Assembly: GCF_001758195.1 (NCBI RefSeq) | Contig: NZ_MASR01000001.1 | Coordinates: forward strand, 2,418,001-2,482,000 | Source of the DNA: Pseudohongiella acticola | GTDB taxonomy: Bacteria; Pseudomonadota; Gammaproteobacteria; Pseudomonadales; Pseudohongiellaceae | DNA length: 64,000 nucleotides | Direction of reading: 5' to 3' | In this document: piece after piece, positions 45,725-55,735 of the stretch | Layout of the letters: every line of letters begins with the position of its first letter | Numbering within the stretch: position 1 is the first letter of the stretch | Program-made: the position numbers and the translations under genes | Notes under the pieces: model-generated | Database searches by the model: none | What the model saw: the letters and a program-made list of their open reading frames with translations, nothing else | Told to the model about the DNA's origin: nothing

Positions 45725-46486
45725 TTGTTTGCTGTATTACTGGGTGGGTTTGTCGGGTCCCTGATGGGTGGGCCAATCGGGTTTGTCATGGGGGCTGCCG
45801 CGGGCTGGTTCCTGTCAGCTTATCTAAAGAAGCAGGCGGTGGCCGGACTGGTCCAGATCCAGTCTGGTTTTCTTGATTCCATGTTTGCCGTGATGGGAGC
45901 CCTGTGCAAGGCCGACGGAGTGGTCACCCGGAACGAAGTGCAGGCAGCGGAGACAGTGTTCAGTCAACTGCGACTGTCCGGTCAACAGCGCGAAATGGCA
46001 ATTGCGGCATTCAATCGCGGCAAGACGGATGGCTTCGATCTTGATGCCGAGCTTGTGCGCTTTCGCCGTGTCAGCCGCGGCCATCCGGCCATGCTGCGCA
46101 TGTTTCTGCAGATCCAGATCAGCGCAGTAGCCGCCGATGGCCAGGTGCATCCGGAAGAACACAAAATGTTGCTGCGCATTGCGCGCGGACTTGGCCTGCC
46201 CGAATCCCAGGTGGAGCAACTCGAAGCGATGTTGCGCGGTGGTCAGCGTGGTGGCGATGGTCGTTCTGCCGATCAACAGCTGGCCGATGCATATAAGGTA
46301 TTGGGCGTACCAGCGAGTGTCAGCGATGCTGATCTTAAGCGGGCCTACCGTAAACTGATGAACGAAAATCATCCGGATAAGCTGGCCAGTCAGGGGTTGC
46401 CCGACAGCATGCGCGAAATTGCCGAGCGCAAGACCAGTGATATCGCCAGCGCATACGACCTGATCCGGGACGCGCGCAGGCAATAA
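45725..46486 (+). CDS. DjlA-like membrane-anchored J-domain co-chaperone
   Basis: The 253-residue protein has an N-terminal glycine-zipper membrane segment (LLGGFVGSLMGGPIGFVMGAAAGWFL), a TerB-like domain (about 45-170) and a C-terminal J domain with the HPD motif in NENHPDKLAS. DjlA stimulates DnaK at the inner membrane. The start is TTG 45725, 7 nt after AGGAG. It ends the run of same-strand genes begun at 41916. Confidence 0.92.
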   Translation: MFAVLLGGFVGSLMGGPIGFVMGAAAGWFLSAYLKKQAVAGLVQIQSGFLDSMFAVMGALCKADGVVTRNEVQAAETVFSQLRLSGQQREMAIAAFNRGKTDGFDLDAELVRFRRVSRGHPAMLRMFLQIQISAVAADGQVHPEEHKMLLRIARGLGLPESQVEQLEAMLRGGQRGGDGRSADQQLADAYKVLGVPASVSDADLKRAYRKLMNENHPDKLASQGLPDSMREIAERKTSDIASAYDLIRDARRQ

Positions 46487-46626
46487 CGGGTGCCTGAAGG
46501 TATCAGGGGACGAATGCCGTATAGCCATCACGGCCGCAAATAGATACTCTGGTCGTAATAACTAAAATGGCAAGCAGTCTGCTGATTGTCCAAAATTCGC
46601 AAATTGCCCATAAAGAGGCTGGCATC

Positions 46627-49278
46627 ATGATGAATTCTGTCCAAACCATTCTGTCAAACCTGCACCGTTTGTCGAACCTTAGCCGATTGTGGACATTGAC
46701 CAGGCTGCTGGCCATTGTGACGCTCATCCATGCGCCGCTGAGCAGTGCCCAGAATCCGGCTGACGCACAAGCAAGTATGGATTATTACCTGCCTGACGGC
46801 GTCAGTTATGATCCGGCCATACCAACCCCGGAACAGGTACTGGGAACCGTACCAGGCGAATGGCATGTACGCCACGACCAACTGGTCAACTATATGCATG
46901 CAGTGGCGGAAGCGTCGGACCGTATCTCGATAGAGCGCTTCGGTCGTTCCTATGAAAACCGGGCACTGCTGATGCTTACCATTACCTCACCGGAGAACCA
47001 CGGCCGAATAGAACAAATTCGTCAGCAGCATCTGGCGCTCAGCGATCCGTCCGGCAGCGAGGACGTGGCGGTGGCGGATATGCCGGTGGTGCTGTATCAG
47101 GGCTACAGTGTGCACGGCAACGAACCCAGTGGTGCCAATGCCGCGCTGTTGTATGTCTATCACCTGGCTGCCGCCCAAGGGCCAGAGATTGAAGACGCAC
47201 TTGCCAATGCGGTCATTCTGGTCGACCCATCGTTTAATCCTGATGGTCTGGATCGCTTTGCTCAGTGGGCTAACAGTCGCCGCGCCATGACCTTGTCGAG
47301 CGATCCCAATAACATGGAGCAGAACGAACCCTGGCCCGGCGGTCGTACCAACCATTACTGGTTCGATCTGAACCGCGACTGGCTGCCATTGCGGCACCCG
47401 GAGAGTCGCGCCCGGCTGGAAAATTTCTACCGATGGCGGCCCAACGTACTAACCGATCATCACGAAATGGGGTCTGATAACACATTTTTCTTTCAGCCGG
47501 GCATTCCGTCCCGTACGCACCCCATGACGCCGCAGCGAAATCAGGATCTGACTGAAAGCATCGCACAGTTTCACGCACAGGCGTTGGATGCTGATCAGCG
47601 ACTGTATTATGCCCGCGAGAGCTTTGATGACTTTTATTATGGTAAGGGCTCGACGTACCCTGACATCAATGGCGCCGTTGGTATTTTGTTTGAACAGGCC
47701 AGCTCGCGCGGCCACGCACGTGACACCGCGCATGGTGTACTGCGTTTCCCATTTACCATCCAGAATCAGTTTCTGAGTTCGCTGTCGACGCTGGAAGGTG
47801 CGTTGTCTTTGCGCACCGAATTGCTCGATTATCAGCGCGAGTTCTATCGGGAAGCACTGGACATGGCCGACGCAGCAGACACCAAAGGTTATGTGTTCGG
47901 TGATGCAGACGACAGCGGCAGCGCCTATCGAATGGCAGAGGTGCTGCGTCAACATCAGATTGCCGTGCATGTGCTTGCTGAGGACCTGAACGTTGGTGAG
48001 CAGACTTTTCAGAGCGGTCAGGCCTATGTCGTATCCGGTAGTCAGGGCCAGCACCGGTTGATCGAATCCATTTTCGAGCGACGCACCGAGTTTCCTGACA
48101 CGTTGTTCTACGACGTCTCTACCTGGACTTTCCCCTACGCATTTAATACGCCGTTTGCCGAACTGGGCAGTCGGGCGTTCAACAGCGATCTGCTGGGAGA
48201 CATGGTTGCAGTCAATGACTTTCCGGCAGGTGAGTTTGTTGGTGGCAACAATGCCTATGCCTATCTGTTTGAGTGGGACGAGTTCTATGCCCCGCGTGCA
48301 TTGTACCGATTGCTGGATGCCGGCATCCGGGTAAAAGTGGCAACTGAACCGTTCACGGCGGCGACGCCTGCCGGTGAACGGCAATTTGATTACGGCACCA
48401 TCATGGTGGCGGTGGGCCCCCAGGACGTCCAGGCCGACGAGATTCGTTCGCTGATGCGCCAGGCCAGCGAAGAAGAAGCGATGACGGTGTATGCCATGGA
48501 AACCGGTTTATCCGCCGGCGGCATTGACCTGGGCAGTCCCGGTTTCAGTAATCTGCGTCGACCCAGTATTGCGCTGTTGGCAGGCGAAGGTACACGCTCC
48601 TCTGAGGTCGGTGAAGCCTGGCACACCTTTGACCAGAAGTTTGCCATGCCGATTACCCTACTGACTCAGGAGCAGATGAAGCAGGCTGATCTGAATCACT
48701 ATAACGTGTTGATCATGGCGAGTGGCAGTTATTCCTCGGTGCAGGCTGACCGAGTCAAACAGTGGGTCGAAGCCGGCGGAACCTTGATTGTCTACAAGTC
48801 CGCGCTAAGCTGGGCGGCCCGTAATGAACTTGCCAATATCACACTGATTGACAATTCCGGGCAAGAAAGTGACACCACGCTTTCTTACGCAGACATGGAA
48901 CGCAATCGTGGCGAGCAGCTGATCGGCGGCAGCATATTCAATACCACACTGGATCTGACTCATCCGCTGGGATATGGCTACAATACGTCTCTACTGCGGG
49001 TTTTCCGGGACAGTACACTGTTTATGGAGCGAGCGGAAAATCCCTATGCAACACCGTTGCAATATACCGACATGCCACTGGCAAGCGGATATGTATCGCA
49101 GGAGAATATCGACACCATGGCAGGTACCGCCGCGATTGTGGTGACGGCGCTCGGGTCGGGCAGGGTCATTGCGATGACGGATAACCCCAATTTCCGCGCC
49201 TTCTGGTTCGGTACTACACGACTGTTCATGAATGCCGTGTTCTTCGGTCATACTATCAGCAGTGGCGCTTCGAATTGA
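46627..49278 (+). CDS. M14-family zinc carboxypeptidase, large exported
   Basis: I choose the ATG at 46627, after GAGG, which gives a signal peptide (LLAIVTLIHAPLSSAQ); the track start at 46567 is hydrophilic. The 883-residue protein has the M14 zinc motif HGNEPSG (His and Glu, about residue 155), the LNRDWLPLRHPESR stretch with a conserved Arg, and DHHEMGSDNTFFF. A long C-terminal region (about 400-880) contains a class I glutamine amidotransferase-like fold around VLIMASGSYSSV. It removes C-terminal residues or acts on peptidoglycan or peptides in the periplasm. Confidence 0.88.
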   Translation: MMNSVQTILSNLHRLSNLSRLWTLTRLLAIVTLIHAPLSSAQNPADAQASMDYYLPDGVSYDPAIPTPEQVLGTVPGEWHVRHDQLVNYMHAVAEASDRISIERFGRSYENRALLMLTITSPENHGRIEQIRQQHLALSDPSGSEDVAVADMPVVLYQGYSVHGNEPSGANAALLYVYHLAAAQGPEIEDALANAVILVDPSFNPDGLDRFAQWANSRRAMTLSSDPNNMEQNEPWPGGRTNHYWFDLNRDWLPLRHPESRARLENFYRWRPNVLTDHHEMGSDNTFFFQPGIPSRTHPMTPQRNQDLTESIAQFHAQALDADQRLYYARESFDDFYYGKGSTYPDINGAVGILFEQASSRGHARDTAHGVLRFPFTIQNQFLSSLSTLEGALSLRTELLDYQREFYREALDMADAADTKGYVFGDADDSGSAYRMAEVLRQHQIAVHVLAEDLNVGEQTFQSGQAYVVSGSQGQHRLIESIFERRTEFPDTLFYDVSTWTFPYAFNTPFAELGSRAFNSDLLGDMVAVNDFPAGEFVGGNNAYAYLFEWDEFYAPRALYRLLDAGIRVKVATEPFTAATPAGERQFDYGTIMVAVGPQDVQADEIRSLMRQASEEEAMTVYAMETGLSAGGIDLGSPGFSNLRRPSIALLAGEGTRSSEVGEAWHTFDQKFAMPITLLTQEQMKQADLNHYNVLIMASGSYSSVQADRVKQWVEAGGTLIVYKSALSWAARNELANITLIDNSGQESDTTLSYADMERNRGEQLIGGSIFNTTLDLTHPLGYGYNTSLLRVFRDSTLFMERAENPYATPLQYTDMPLASGYVSQENIDTMAGTAAIVVTALGSGRVIAMTDNPNFRAFWFGTTRLFMNAVFFGHTISSGASN

Positions 49279-49288
49279 TCATTTATTG

Positions 49289-51826
49289 CTATGATGTTGC
49301 CCGAGGGCTGCTGCTGAGCGCCTTTTCGAATTCTTTCTCGGGTACCGGTTTGCCAAAGTGGTAGCCTTGAAACAGCGGGCAGCCAAGGTCCTTCAGGAAC
49401 CGGAACTGCTCCATTGTTTCCACGCCCTCGGCAATCACTTCAATCTCCAGATTATTGGCCATGCCAATGATGGTCTGTACAATGACGGCGTTGACTGATC
49501 TATCAAGCATCTTGTGCACAAATGACTGATCAATTTTTAGTTGATGCAAGGGCAGTTGAGTGAGGTAAGAAAGGGACGAATATCCGGTACCAAAGTCATC
49601 CATGGAAAAGCGGACACCGGCATCTCCCAGTGCGTTCATTTTCTCGACGGCGGAGTCGACATTATCCAGAATCAGGCTTTCGGTCAATTCCAGTTTCAGG
49701 CTGCCGCGCCGGACGTTGTTAGTGGCGATGGCATCAAGCACCTGTCTGACGAAATCGTCCTGATGAAACTGTCTGGCACTGACGTTGACAGCCAATTGCA
49801 GGCGTGACGTCAGTGCGCTGTTTTCCCATGCTTTGAGCTTACGGCAGGCGGCATTCAGCACCCAGTTGCCGATGGGAACAATCAATCCGGCTTCCTCGGC
49901 CAGGGGAATAAAATCGCCTGGTGGAATCAATCCTTTTGTCGGACACATCCAGCGGATTAATGCTTCGGCGCCAACAACGTTGCCTTCGTTGTCTACCTGA
50001 GGTTGGTAATATAAACAGAACTGCTTTTCTTCTAATGCCAGTCGCAGATCGGTTTCCATTTGCAGGCGCGCTTCCAGAACAGCCTGCATCGCCGGATCGT
50101 AGAAATACAGCGTATTGCGACCGCTACGTTTGGCCTGATACATGGCGGTGTCCGCACGACGTATCAATTCGTGGGCGCTGATATCTCGGTCGCCATATAG
50201 GCTGACGCCGACGCTCGCGCTGCCATGGTAGTCCTCGCCCTGCAATGGGTAGGGTTCACTCATGGCGCGAAGTATTTTTTCGCCCGCAATCTCAGCGTTG
50301 TTCACTGCCTGTTCAACGTTGTCGCTAAGTGACTCAAGTATGACAACAAACTCGTCTCCACCAAAGCGTGCTACGGTGTCGCCTTCGCGGACACAGCCGT
50401 TCAGGCGCTGAGCTGTCATCGTCAGCAAATTGTCACCGATATTGTGACCTTTAGTGTCATTCAGGGTCTTGAAGTTGTCGAGGTCAATGAACAGCAACGC
50501 GCCATATTTTCGCTGCCGAGAACCTGTTGCGATGCTATGCTGTAGACGATCCTGCATCAGTCTGCGATTGGGCAGGCCAGTCAGGGGATCATAAAATGCC
50601 AACTGTTCAATCCTGTCTTCCGCTGCAATGCGATCGGAGATGTTGATTCCGACACCGGCCAGGCATAGCTGGCCCTTATAGCGTACGCTACGGCCAGTAA
50701 AAAAATACGGTACCTTGCTGCCGTTCTTGGCCATGAAGGATGCCTCCACAGCGGCTTCGCCATCGCGGAAAACTCTGGCGATTGCCAATTCCAGTAAGCG
50801 CTTCTCGTCGTCATCAAAGAACTGCAATGGATGCATTCCCGCGACTTCGTCGTGGCTGTAACCGGAAACCGTTTCAAAATTCTTGTTCCATCGCAGGAAA
50901 TGCCCGGCCTCATTGTAGAAATAGACAATGCCCGGCATGCTGTCTAGCATGGCTTGCGAAAATTGGCTCTCCTGACGCGCGGTCGTTTCAGCTTCATAAC
51001 GTTCATTGGCCATCCTGAAGCTTTCCAGGCCAAATGACACATCGATCGCCACTTCTTCCAGCAGGCTTAGCTCACGCTTGCAAAAAAACTCGGGCTCATT
51101 CGCGTAGACACTCAGTACGCCACATACTTTGCCCTCAAGCCGCAGCGGCAGGGAAGTAAAAGATTGCAGGTCCTGTTTGATGGCCTCATGTCGCCAGAGT
51201 TTCGATAATGGGTCAAAAAGCACGTCATTGCAGACATAGGAGACGCCGTCGTTGATGACCTTGTCCCAGGGGTTAATGCCACGCGCGTCATGGCCACTGT
51301 GCTGAATGATGTCGTTGATGCAGCTCGTCCCATCGCCGGACCATGCCAGCGGTTCAGGCACTGATTGCGCTTCGCCTACCGTGCCAATCCACGCCATGCG
51401 AAAGCCGCCGTAGTTCACCAGTGACTGACTGACCTTGTCGAAGAGTTGCTGACGATCGGCGGCGGCGACGATGGACTGGTTGATATGACTGAGTGCGCTG
51501 TACAGTCGGTTGCCGCGTTCAATCTCCTGTTTGTGCTGTTTCAGGTTGTCGTAGCCTGCTTCGATGGCACCATATGTGCGCCGCATCATCAGTAACAATA
51601 GCAGCGACGTGAAAATGACAAAACCGACTCCCTTATAGACGCTCAGACGCAGTAACAGAGCCTGATCGGATACAAACAACGTCAGGATTTGATCAGAGAA
51701 AACTATCCACAAAATCGAGATGGCTGCATACACACCGGCGATGCGCCAGGCGCGCGATTGCAGTCGCGACGCTTTGCGCCTTTGTCGCTTGAATAGGGCT
51801 GTCACTAGGTCAGGTAACCACGGCAT
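49289..51826 (-). CDS. GAF-PAS-GGDEF-EAL c-di-GMP signalling protein
   Basis: The 845-residue protein has two N-terminal membrane helices (about 28-85), a GAF domain (100-270), a PAS domain (285-400), a GGDEF domain with an intact FGGDEF motif and inhibitory I-site REGD four residues before it, and an EAL domain with GAEALIRW and DFGTGYSS. Both catalytic domains look complete, so it could make and degrade c-di-GMP depending on signal. It is convergent with the M14 gene and stands alone. Confidence 0.93.
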   Translation of the reverse strand: MPWLPDLVTALFKRQRRKASRLQSRAWRIAGVYAAISILWIVFSDQILTLFVSDQALLLRLSVYKGVGFVIFTSLLLLLMMRRTYGAIEAGYDNLKQHKQEIERGNRLYSALSHINQSIVAAADRQQLFDKVSQSLVNYGGFRMAWIGTVGEAQSVPEPLAWSGDGTSCINDIIQHSGHDARGINPWDKVINDGVSYVCNDVLFDPLSKLWRHEAIKQDLQSFTSLPLRLEGKVCGVLSVYANEPEFFCKRELSLLEEVAIDVSFGLESFRMANERYEAETTARQESQFSQAMLDSMPGIVYFYNEAGHFLRWNKNFETVSGYSHDEVAGMHPLQFFDDDEKRLLELAIARVFRDGEAAVEASFMAKNGSKVPYFFTGRSVRYKGQLCLAGVGINISDRIAAEDRIEQLAFYDPLTGLPNRRLMQDRLQHSIATGSRQRKYGALLFIDLDNFKTLNDTKGHNIGDNLLTMTAQRLNGCVREGDTVARFGGDEFVVILESLSDNVEQAVNNAEIAGEKILRAMSEPYPLQGEDYHGSASVGVSLYGDRDISAHELIRRADTAMYQAKRSGRNTLYFYDPAMQAVLEARLQMETDLRLALEEKQFCLYYQPQVDNEGNVVGAEALIRWMCPTKGLIPPGDFIPLAEEAGLIVPIGNWVLNAACRKLKAWENSALTSRLQLAVNVSARQFHQDDFVRQVLDAIATNNVRRGSLKLELTESLILDNVDSAVEKMNALGDAGVRFSMDDFGTGYSSLSYLTQLPLHQLKIDQSFVHKMLDRSVNAVIVQTIIGMANNLEIEVIAEGVETMEQFRFLKDLGCPLFQGYHFGKPVPEKEFEKALSSSPRATS

Positions 51827-51856
51827 GAGCTTTTATTCTATCCTTGTAGGTAGCTC

Positions 51857-51871
51857 CGGGATATCATCCCG
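51857..51871. other. Small hairpin in the EAL/EarP gap
   Basis: CGGGAT, three bases, ATCCCG, in the divergent gap (51827-51977) between the c-di-GMP gene and earP. Could be an operator or leader hairpin. Confidence 0.3.
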
Positions 51872-51977
51872 TATTTCAGCATGACACAAATCTTGCCGGA
51901 GGCTAACAGACGCGTCTCTGGCAATCAGGCTTTGACCAATCCATTATCGGTCGTAACCCTTCTCAGTATAGTCGGGT

Positions 51978-53384
51978 TTGGTGACTGTGCAAGACTGCGG
52001 TATTCTGTTGGGCCGACAATTGATGTGGCGCGCATGTGGCGTTAATTACAAGGCTGTGCTCATTCATTCACCCAACACGCTTGTGTCTTCGCTACCCCCG
52101 GCTCCGCAACGCTGGCTTATTTTCTGTGCCATCGTCGATAATTTTGGCGATATCGGCGTGTGCTGGCGGTTGGCGCGTCAGCTGGTACGCGACTATCAGC
52201 AGTCAGTTACGCTGATGGTTGACGATTGGCAGACCGCGCTGTCCTTTGTTGGCAGGATGGACGCCTGCCTGTTGTCACAGCTTGATGAACAGGGGGTCCG
52301 CATAGTTCATTGGTGTGATCAAGCAGACGGGCATGCTGATGTTTCCCCGGCAACAATTGTGGTAGAAGCGTTCGGCTGTGCTTTGCCGGATGCGGTGATC
52401 GCGCGCATGGCCGCACTGACACAGGCGTCTGACAATGATGACGCCGAAACAGGAAGGGCAAGCGCCAGGCCGTGCTGGATCAACCTCGAATACCTTAGCG
52501 CCGAACCCTGGATAGAAAGCTATCACTGCCAGACGTCTTTGCAGACAATGCAAAGCGGTGCTGGCAACGATCGCTCGCTGGCGACCGTGGTGCTGCACAA
52601 GGCGTTCTTTTTCCCTGGCTTCACGGCGGCATCGGGCGGCCTGCTGCGTGAACGTGACCTGTTGGCAAAACATGATCAATGGCAGACGACGCTGGCGCAG
52701 ACCCGGTCGGAGTTGCTGGCTTGGCTTGATGTCGACAGCCGAGCCCCGGTCAGGGTCCGGCGCGACGACGCGATATGGTTGTCGCTGTTCGCCTATGCCA
52801 GGCAGCCGGGGTCACCACAGTCGGGGAATCTGGCATTGACCAGCTTGTTTGCTGCCCTGGCCGAAGACCCGGTTCCAGTCTTGTGCCTGGTGCCTGTGGG
52901 CAACGTTCTGGTCGATGTCGCAGATGCCCTGGGTCAGCCCGTGATACCGGATGTGGGCGAGGTACTGGAAAAAGGTTCGCTGAGTGTGCTGGTTATCCCG
53001 TTTCTGCCACTGGATGACTATGACAGGCTGCTAAGCGCCTGTGACCTGAATATAGTGCGTGGAGAGGATTCGTTTGTCCGTGCCCAATGGGCGGCGAGAC
53101 CCCTGGTCTGGCATGCCTACCCCCAGCAGCAGAATACCCATCTGGACAAGCTGGACGCCTTTCTGGCGCGTTACGGTGATACCGACGTGCCAGAAAACAG
53201 TGAGGATTCTTTGATGCAATTCAACCGGTTCTGGAATCTTGATGCGGATTGCAAAAAAGTGTGGCATGATCTGCGCCCGCAACTCCCGGACCTGACCCTC
53301 AGGGCCCGGAACTGGCAGCAAAAACTGGCTGAATTGCCTGATCTGGCAAGTAGTCTGATGCAGTTCTACCGTAATCGGCCGTAG
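51978..53384 (+). CDS. earP: EF-P arginine rhamnosyltransferase
   Basis: The ORF encodes 468 residues. The family normally starts right before the FCAIVDNFGDIGVCWRLARQL segment, so the first 35-45 residues may be untranslated; ATG 52023 is an alternative start. The GT-B fold core includes the conserved DNFGDIG aspartates and the late MQFNRFWNL and RGEDSFVRAQWAARPLVWHAYPQQ nucleotide-sugar motifs. EarP transfers rhamnose from dTDP-rhamnose to Arg32 of EF-P. The efp gene follows directly, 30 bp downstream. Confidence 0.95.
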   Translation: MVTVQDCGILLGRQLMWRACGVNYKAVLIHSPNTLVSSLPPAPQRWLIFCAIVDNFGDIGVCWRLARQLVRDYQQSVTLMVDDWQTALSFVGRMDACLLSQLDEQGVRIVHWCDQADGHADVSPATIVVEAFGCALPDAVIARMAALTQASDNDDAETGRASARPCWINLEYLSAEPWIESYHCQTSLQTMQSGAGNDRSLATVVLHKAFFFPGFTAASGGLLRERDLLAKHDQWQTTLAQTRSELLAWLDVDSRAPVRVRRDDAIWLSLFAYARQPGSPQSGNLALTSLFAALAEDPVPVLCLVPVGNVLVDVADALGQPVIPDVGEVLEKGSLSVLVIPFLPLDDYDRLLSACDLNIVRGEDSFVRAQWAARPLVWHAYPQQQNTHLDKLDAFLARYGDTDVPENSEDSLMQFNRFWNLDADCKKVWHDLRPQLPDLTLRARNWQQKLAELPDLASSLMQFYRNRP

Positions 53385-53414
53385 CCGATACCCTATTATA
53401 TTGAGTACTCATTC

Positions 53415-53981
53415 ATGAAAATCGCACAAGAAATCCGTGCCGGTCAGGTCATCATGGTCGGCGGTTCGCCCTGGAAGGTGCAAAAGACCGAGTTCAACAA
53501 GTCCGGTCGTAACTCTGCAGTTTGCAAAATGAAGCTGAAGAACCTGCTTAACGGCGTGGCAACCGAGACGGTTTTCAAGGCCGATGACAAATTGGAAAAC
53601 GTGGTGCTGGAGCAAAAGGAAGTGACTTATTCCTACTTTGCCGACCCCATGTATGTATTTGTTGACACTGACTACGAACAGATCGAAATTGAAAAGGATG
53701 ATCTGGAAAACGTCATCGATTATATCGAAGACGGCATGGAAGATGTCTGCCAGGCGGTGTTCTACAACGGCAAAGTGATTTCCATTGATCTGCCCAACGC
53801 CATCGTGCGCGAAATCGCCTACACTGAGCCGTCTGCGCGTGGCGATACGTCAGGCAAAGTCATGAAAACGGCACGCCTGAACAGCGGCTACGAGCTGTCC
53901 GTGTCCTCGTTCTGCGAAATCGGCGATTGTGTGGAAATTGATACCCGCACCGGCGAGTACAAGTCACGCGTCAAACGCTGA
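53415..53981 (+). CDS. efp: Elongation factor P, Arg32 type
   Basis: The 188-residue factor has Arg32 at the modification loop ([14 protein letters not shown]), the residue rhamnosylated by EarP, rather than the lysine of the EpmA system. EF-P rescues ribosomes at polyproline. It lies 30 bp downstream of earP, the usual order. A TATTAT near 53394 may provide its own promoter. Confidence 0.97.
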   Translation: MKIAQEIRAGQVIMVGGSPWKVQKTEFNKSGRNSAVCKMKLKNLLNGVATETVFKADDKLENVVLEQKEVTYSYFADPMYVFVDTDYEQIEIEKDDLENVIDYIEDGMEDVCQAVFYNGKVISIDLPNAIVREIAYTEPSARGDTSGKVMKTARLNSGYELSVSSFCEIGDCVEIDTRTGEYKSRVKR

Positions 53982-54043
53982 TCGCGGTGACTGCGACTCC
54001 GCAGTTGCTTTACCTAATCCCGCAATACCATCGCGTAAATCCG

Positions 54044-54074
54044 ACCGGTGACGACTTATTAGGTCGGCACCGGT
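54044..54074. other. Hairpin between efp and the BCCT gene
   Basis: ACCGGTG ... CACCGGT with an inner CGAC/GTCG pairing makes an 11-bp stem. No T-run follows. It could limit read-through or shape the BCCT leader. Confidence 0.45.
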
Positions 54075-54133
54075 TGACTTCGCTGCCCCGGCTGCTTTTA
54101 ATGACCCCTCCCTAACGTCAGCAGGAGGCAGGT

Positions 54134-55735
54134 TTGTCTGATTCGTTACCCCCGCAAGACGATACCCACCATGCCTCTGCGAGCAATGCTGACGGAGCAT
54201 CTGCTGCGCGGATAAATCCGGTTGTCATGACAGGCTCGGCCGCCGGCATTCTTCTATTTGCGCTGTGGGCGTTGCTGTTCTCCGAACAGGCAACGCGCGT
54301 GATCAATGCCATACTGGCTCAGATATCGCGCGGTTTCGGCTGGTTCTACTTTCTTTCAGTGTTGATATTCCTGCTGTTTGTGATTGGAGTTGCGATGTCC
54401 CGATTTGGCGATATCCGTTTAGGCCCGGACGACGCCAGGCCCGAATTTCCACTCTGGAGCTGGGCGGCCATGTTGTTTGCTGCGGGCATTGGTATTGATC
54501 TGCTTTTTTTCAGCGTGTCGGAGCCGCTGTTCCACTTTCTGATGCCGCTTGATCAGACTCCTGGCACCGTTGAGGCGGCGCGCCATGCCATGGAGCTGAC
54601 GTTTCTGCACTGGGGTCTGTCAGGGTGGGGTGTCTACACCTTGGTTGGCATGTCGCTCGCATTCTTTTGTTATCGACGTGGGCTGCCATTGACCATACGC
54701 TCCGCGCTGTATCCGATTTTTGGCAGGCATATTAACGGTATCGCTGGCCACACGGTGGATATTGCCGCGGTACTGGGTACCGTATTTGGCATCGCTACCA
54801 GCCTGGGCATTGGCATCATTCAATTGAATTTTGGCCTCAATTACATGTTTGGTCTGCCCGAGGGGTTGGTGGTGCAGACGTCACTCGCGTTGCTGATTGT
54901 GTTTTTCTCCGCAGTGTCTGCAGTGACGGGAGTCGGCCGTGGTATCCGCCGCCTGTCTGAATTCAACATGGTCCTGGCGCTGTTATTGGTGTTGTTTGTT
55001 CTGGTCAGTGGCAAGACCATCTTTCTGCTTAATGTCATGGTCACCAATATCGGTGATTACCTGTCTGATTTCCTGCAGCTTTCTACCGACACCTATGCGT
55101 TTGATCGACCGGTTGACTGGCTCAATGCCTGGACCGTGTTCTTCTGGGCCTGGTGGATTGCCTGGGGGCCTTTTGTGGGTCTGTTTCTGGCGCGTATTTC
55201 ACGTGGTCGGACCGTGCGTGAATTTGTTGCCGGCACACTGATCCTGCCACTGTGTTTCATGATGGTGTGGATGTCTGTCATCGGTAACAGTGCCATTGAT
55301 CTGGCCATGACGGGCGAGGCGGGCAGCGATTTTGCTGCCCAGGCCATTGACCATCCGGGCTCGTCCATCTACCTGTTTCTTGAATCACTGCCCTGGGCGG
55401 GTGTGACCACATTCGTTGTCAGTATTCTGGCCATCGTTTTTTTTGTCACCTCGGGAGACTCGGGCTCTCTGGTGCTGTCCAACCTGACTGTCCAGCACCC
55501 GCGCATTGAGGGTAATGGTTTGCGGGACCGGTCAAGGCAACCGGATCCGGCCTCATGGTTACGGATATTCTGGGCTGTTGTTATCGGAGTGCTGACTTTG
55601 TCTTTGCTACTGGCGGATGGCATGAGCACGCTTCAGGGGGCGGTTGTTGTGATGGGACTGCCATTTGCCATTGTCCTGTATCTGATGATGATAGCTTTGT
55701 TCAAGTCGTTAAAGCAGGAAGTTCGACATGAGTGA
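54134..55735 (+). CDS. BCCT transporter, choline type (BetT-like motif)
   Basis: The 533-residue carrier has 12 membrane helices and the BCCT tryptophan segment [21 protein letters not shown]. The glycine stretch in helix 3 reads GIGID (Asp122); in BetP the equivalent change G153D gives choline transport, and E. coli BetT carries Asp here. This supports choline as substrate and proton coupling. TTG 54134 is the start, five bases after GGAGG. The choline dehydrogenase-like gene overlaps its end by 8 bp. Confidence 0.92.
   Translation: MSDSLPPQDDTHHASASNADGASAARINPVVMTGSAAGILLFALWALLFSEQATRVINAILAQISRGFGWFYFLSVLIFLLFVIGVAMSRFGDIRLGPDDARPEFPLWSWAAMLFAAGIGIDLLFFSVSEPLFHFLMPLDQTPGTVEAARHAMELTFLHWGLSGWGVYTLVGMSLAFFCYRRGLPLTIRSALYPIFGRHINGIAGHTVDIAAVLGTVFGIATSLGIGIIQLNFGLNYMFGLPEGLVVQTSLALLIVFFSAVSAVTGVGRGIRRLSEFNMVLALLLVLFVLVSGKTIFLLNVMVTNIGDYLSDFLQLSTDTYAFDRPVDWLNAWTVFFWAWWIAWGPFVGLFLARISRGRTVREFVAGTLILPLCFMMVWMSVIGNSAIDLAMTGEAGSDFAAQAIDHPGSSIYLFLESLPWAGVTTFVVSILAIVFFVTSGDSGSLVLSNLTVQHPRIEGNGLRDRSRQPDPASWLRIFWAVVIGVLTLSLLLADGMSTLQGAVVVMGLPFAIVLYLMMIALFKSLKQEVRHE

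Noticed and set aside
47449-48384. 311-codon minus-strand ORF
   Set aside because: It lies wholly inside the M14 carboxypeptidase gene and its composition (rich in Arg, His, Cys with no domain) is that of an antisense shadow.
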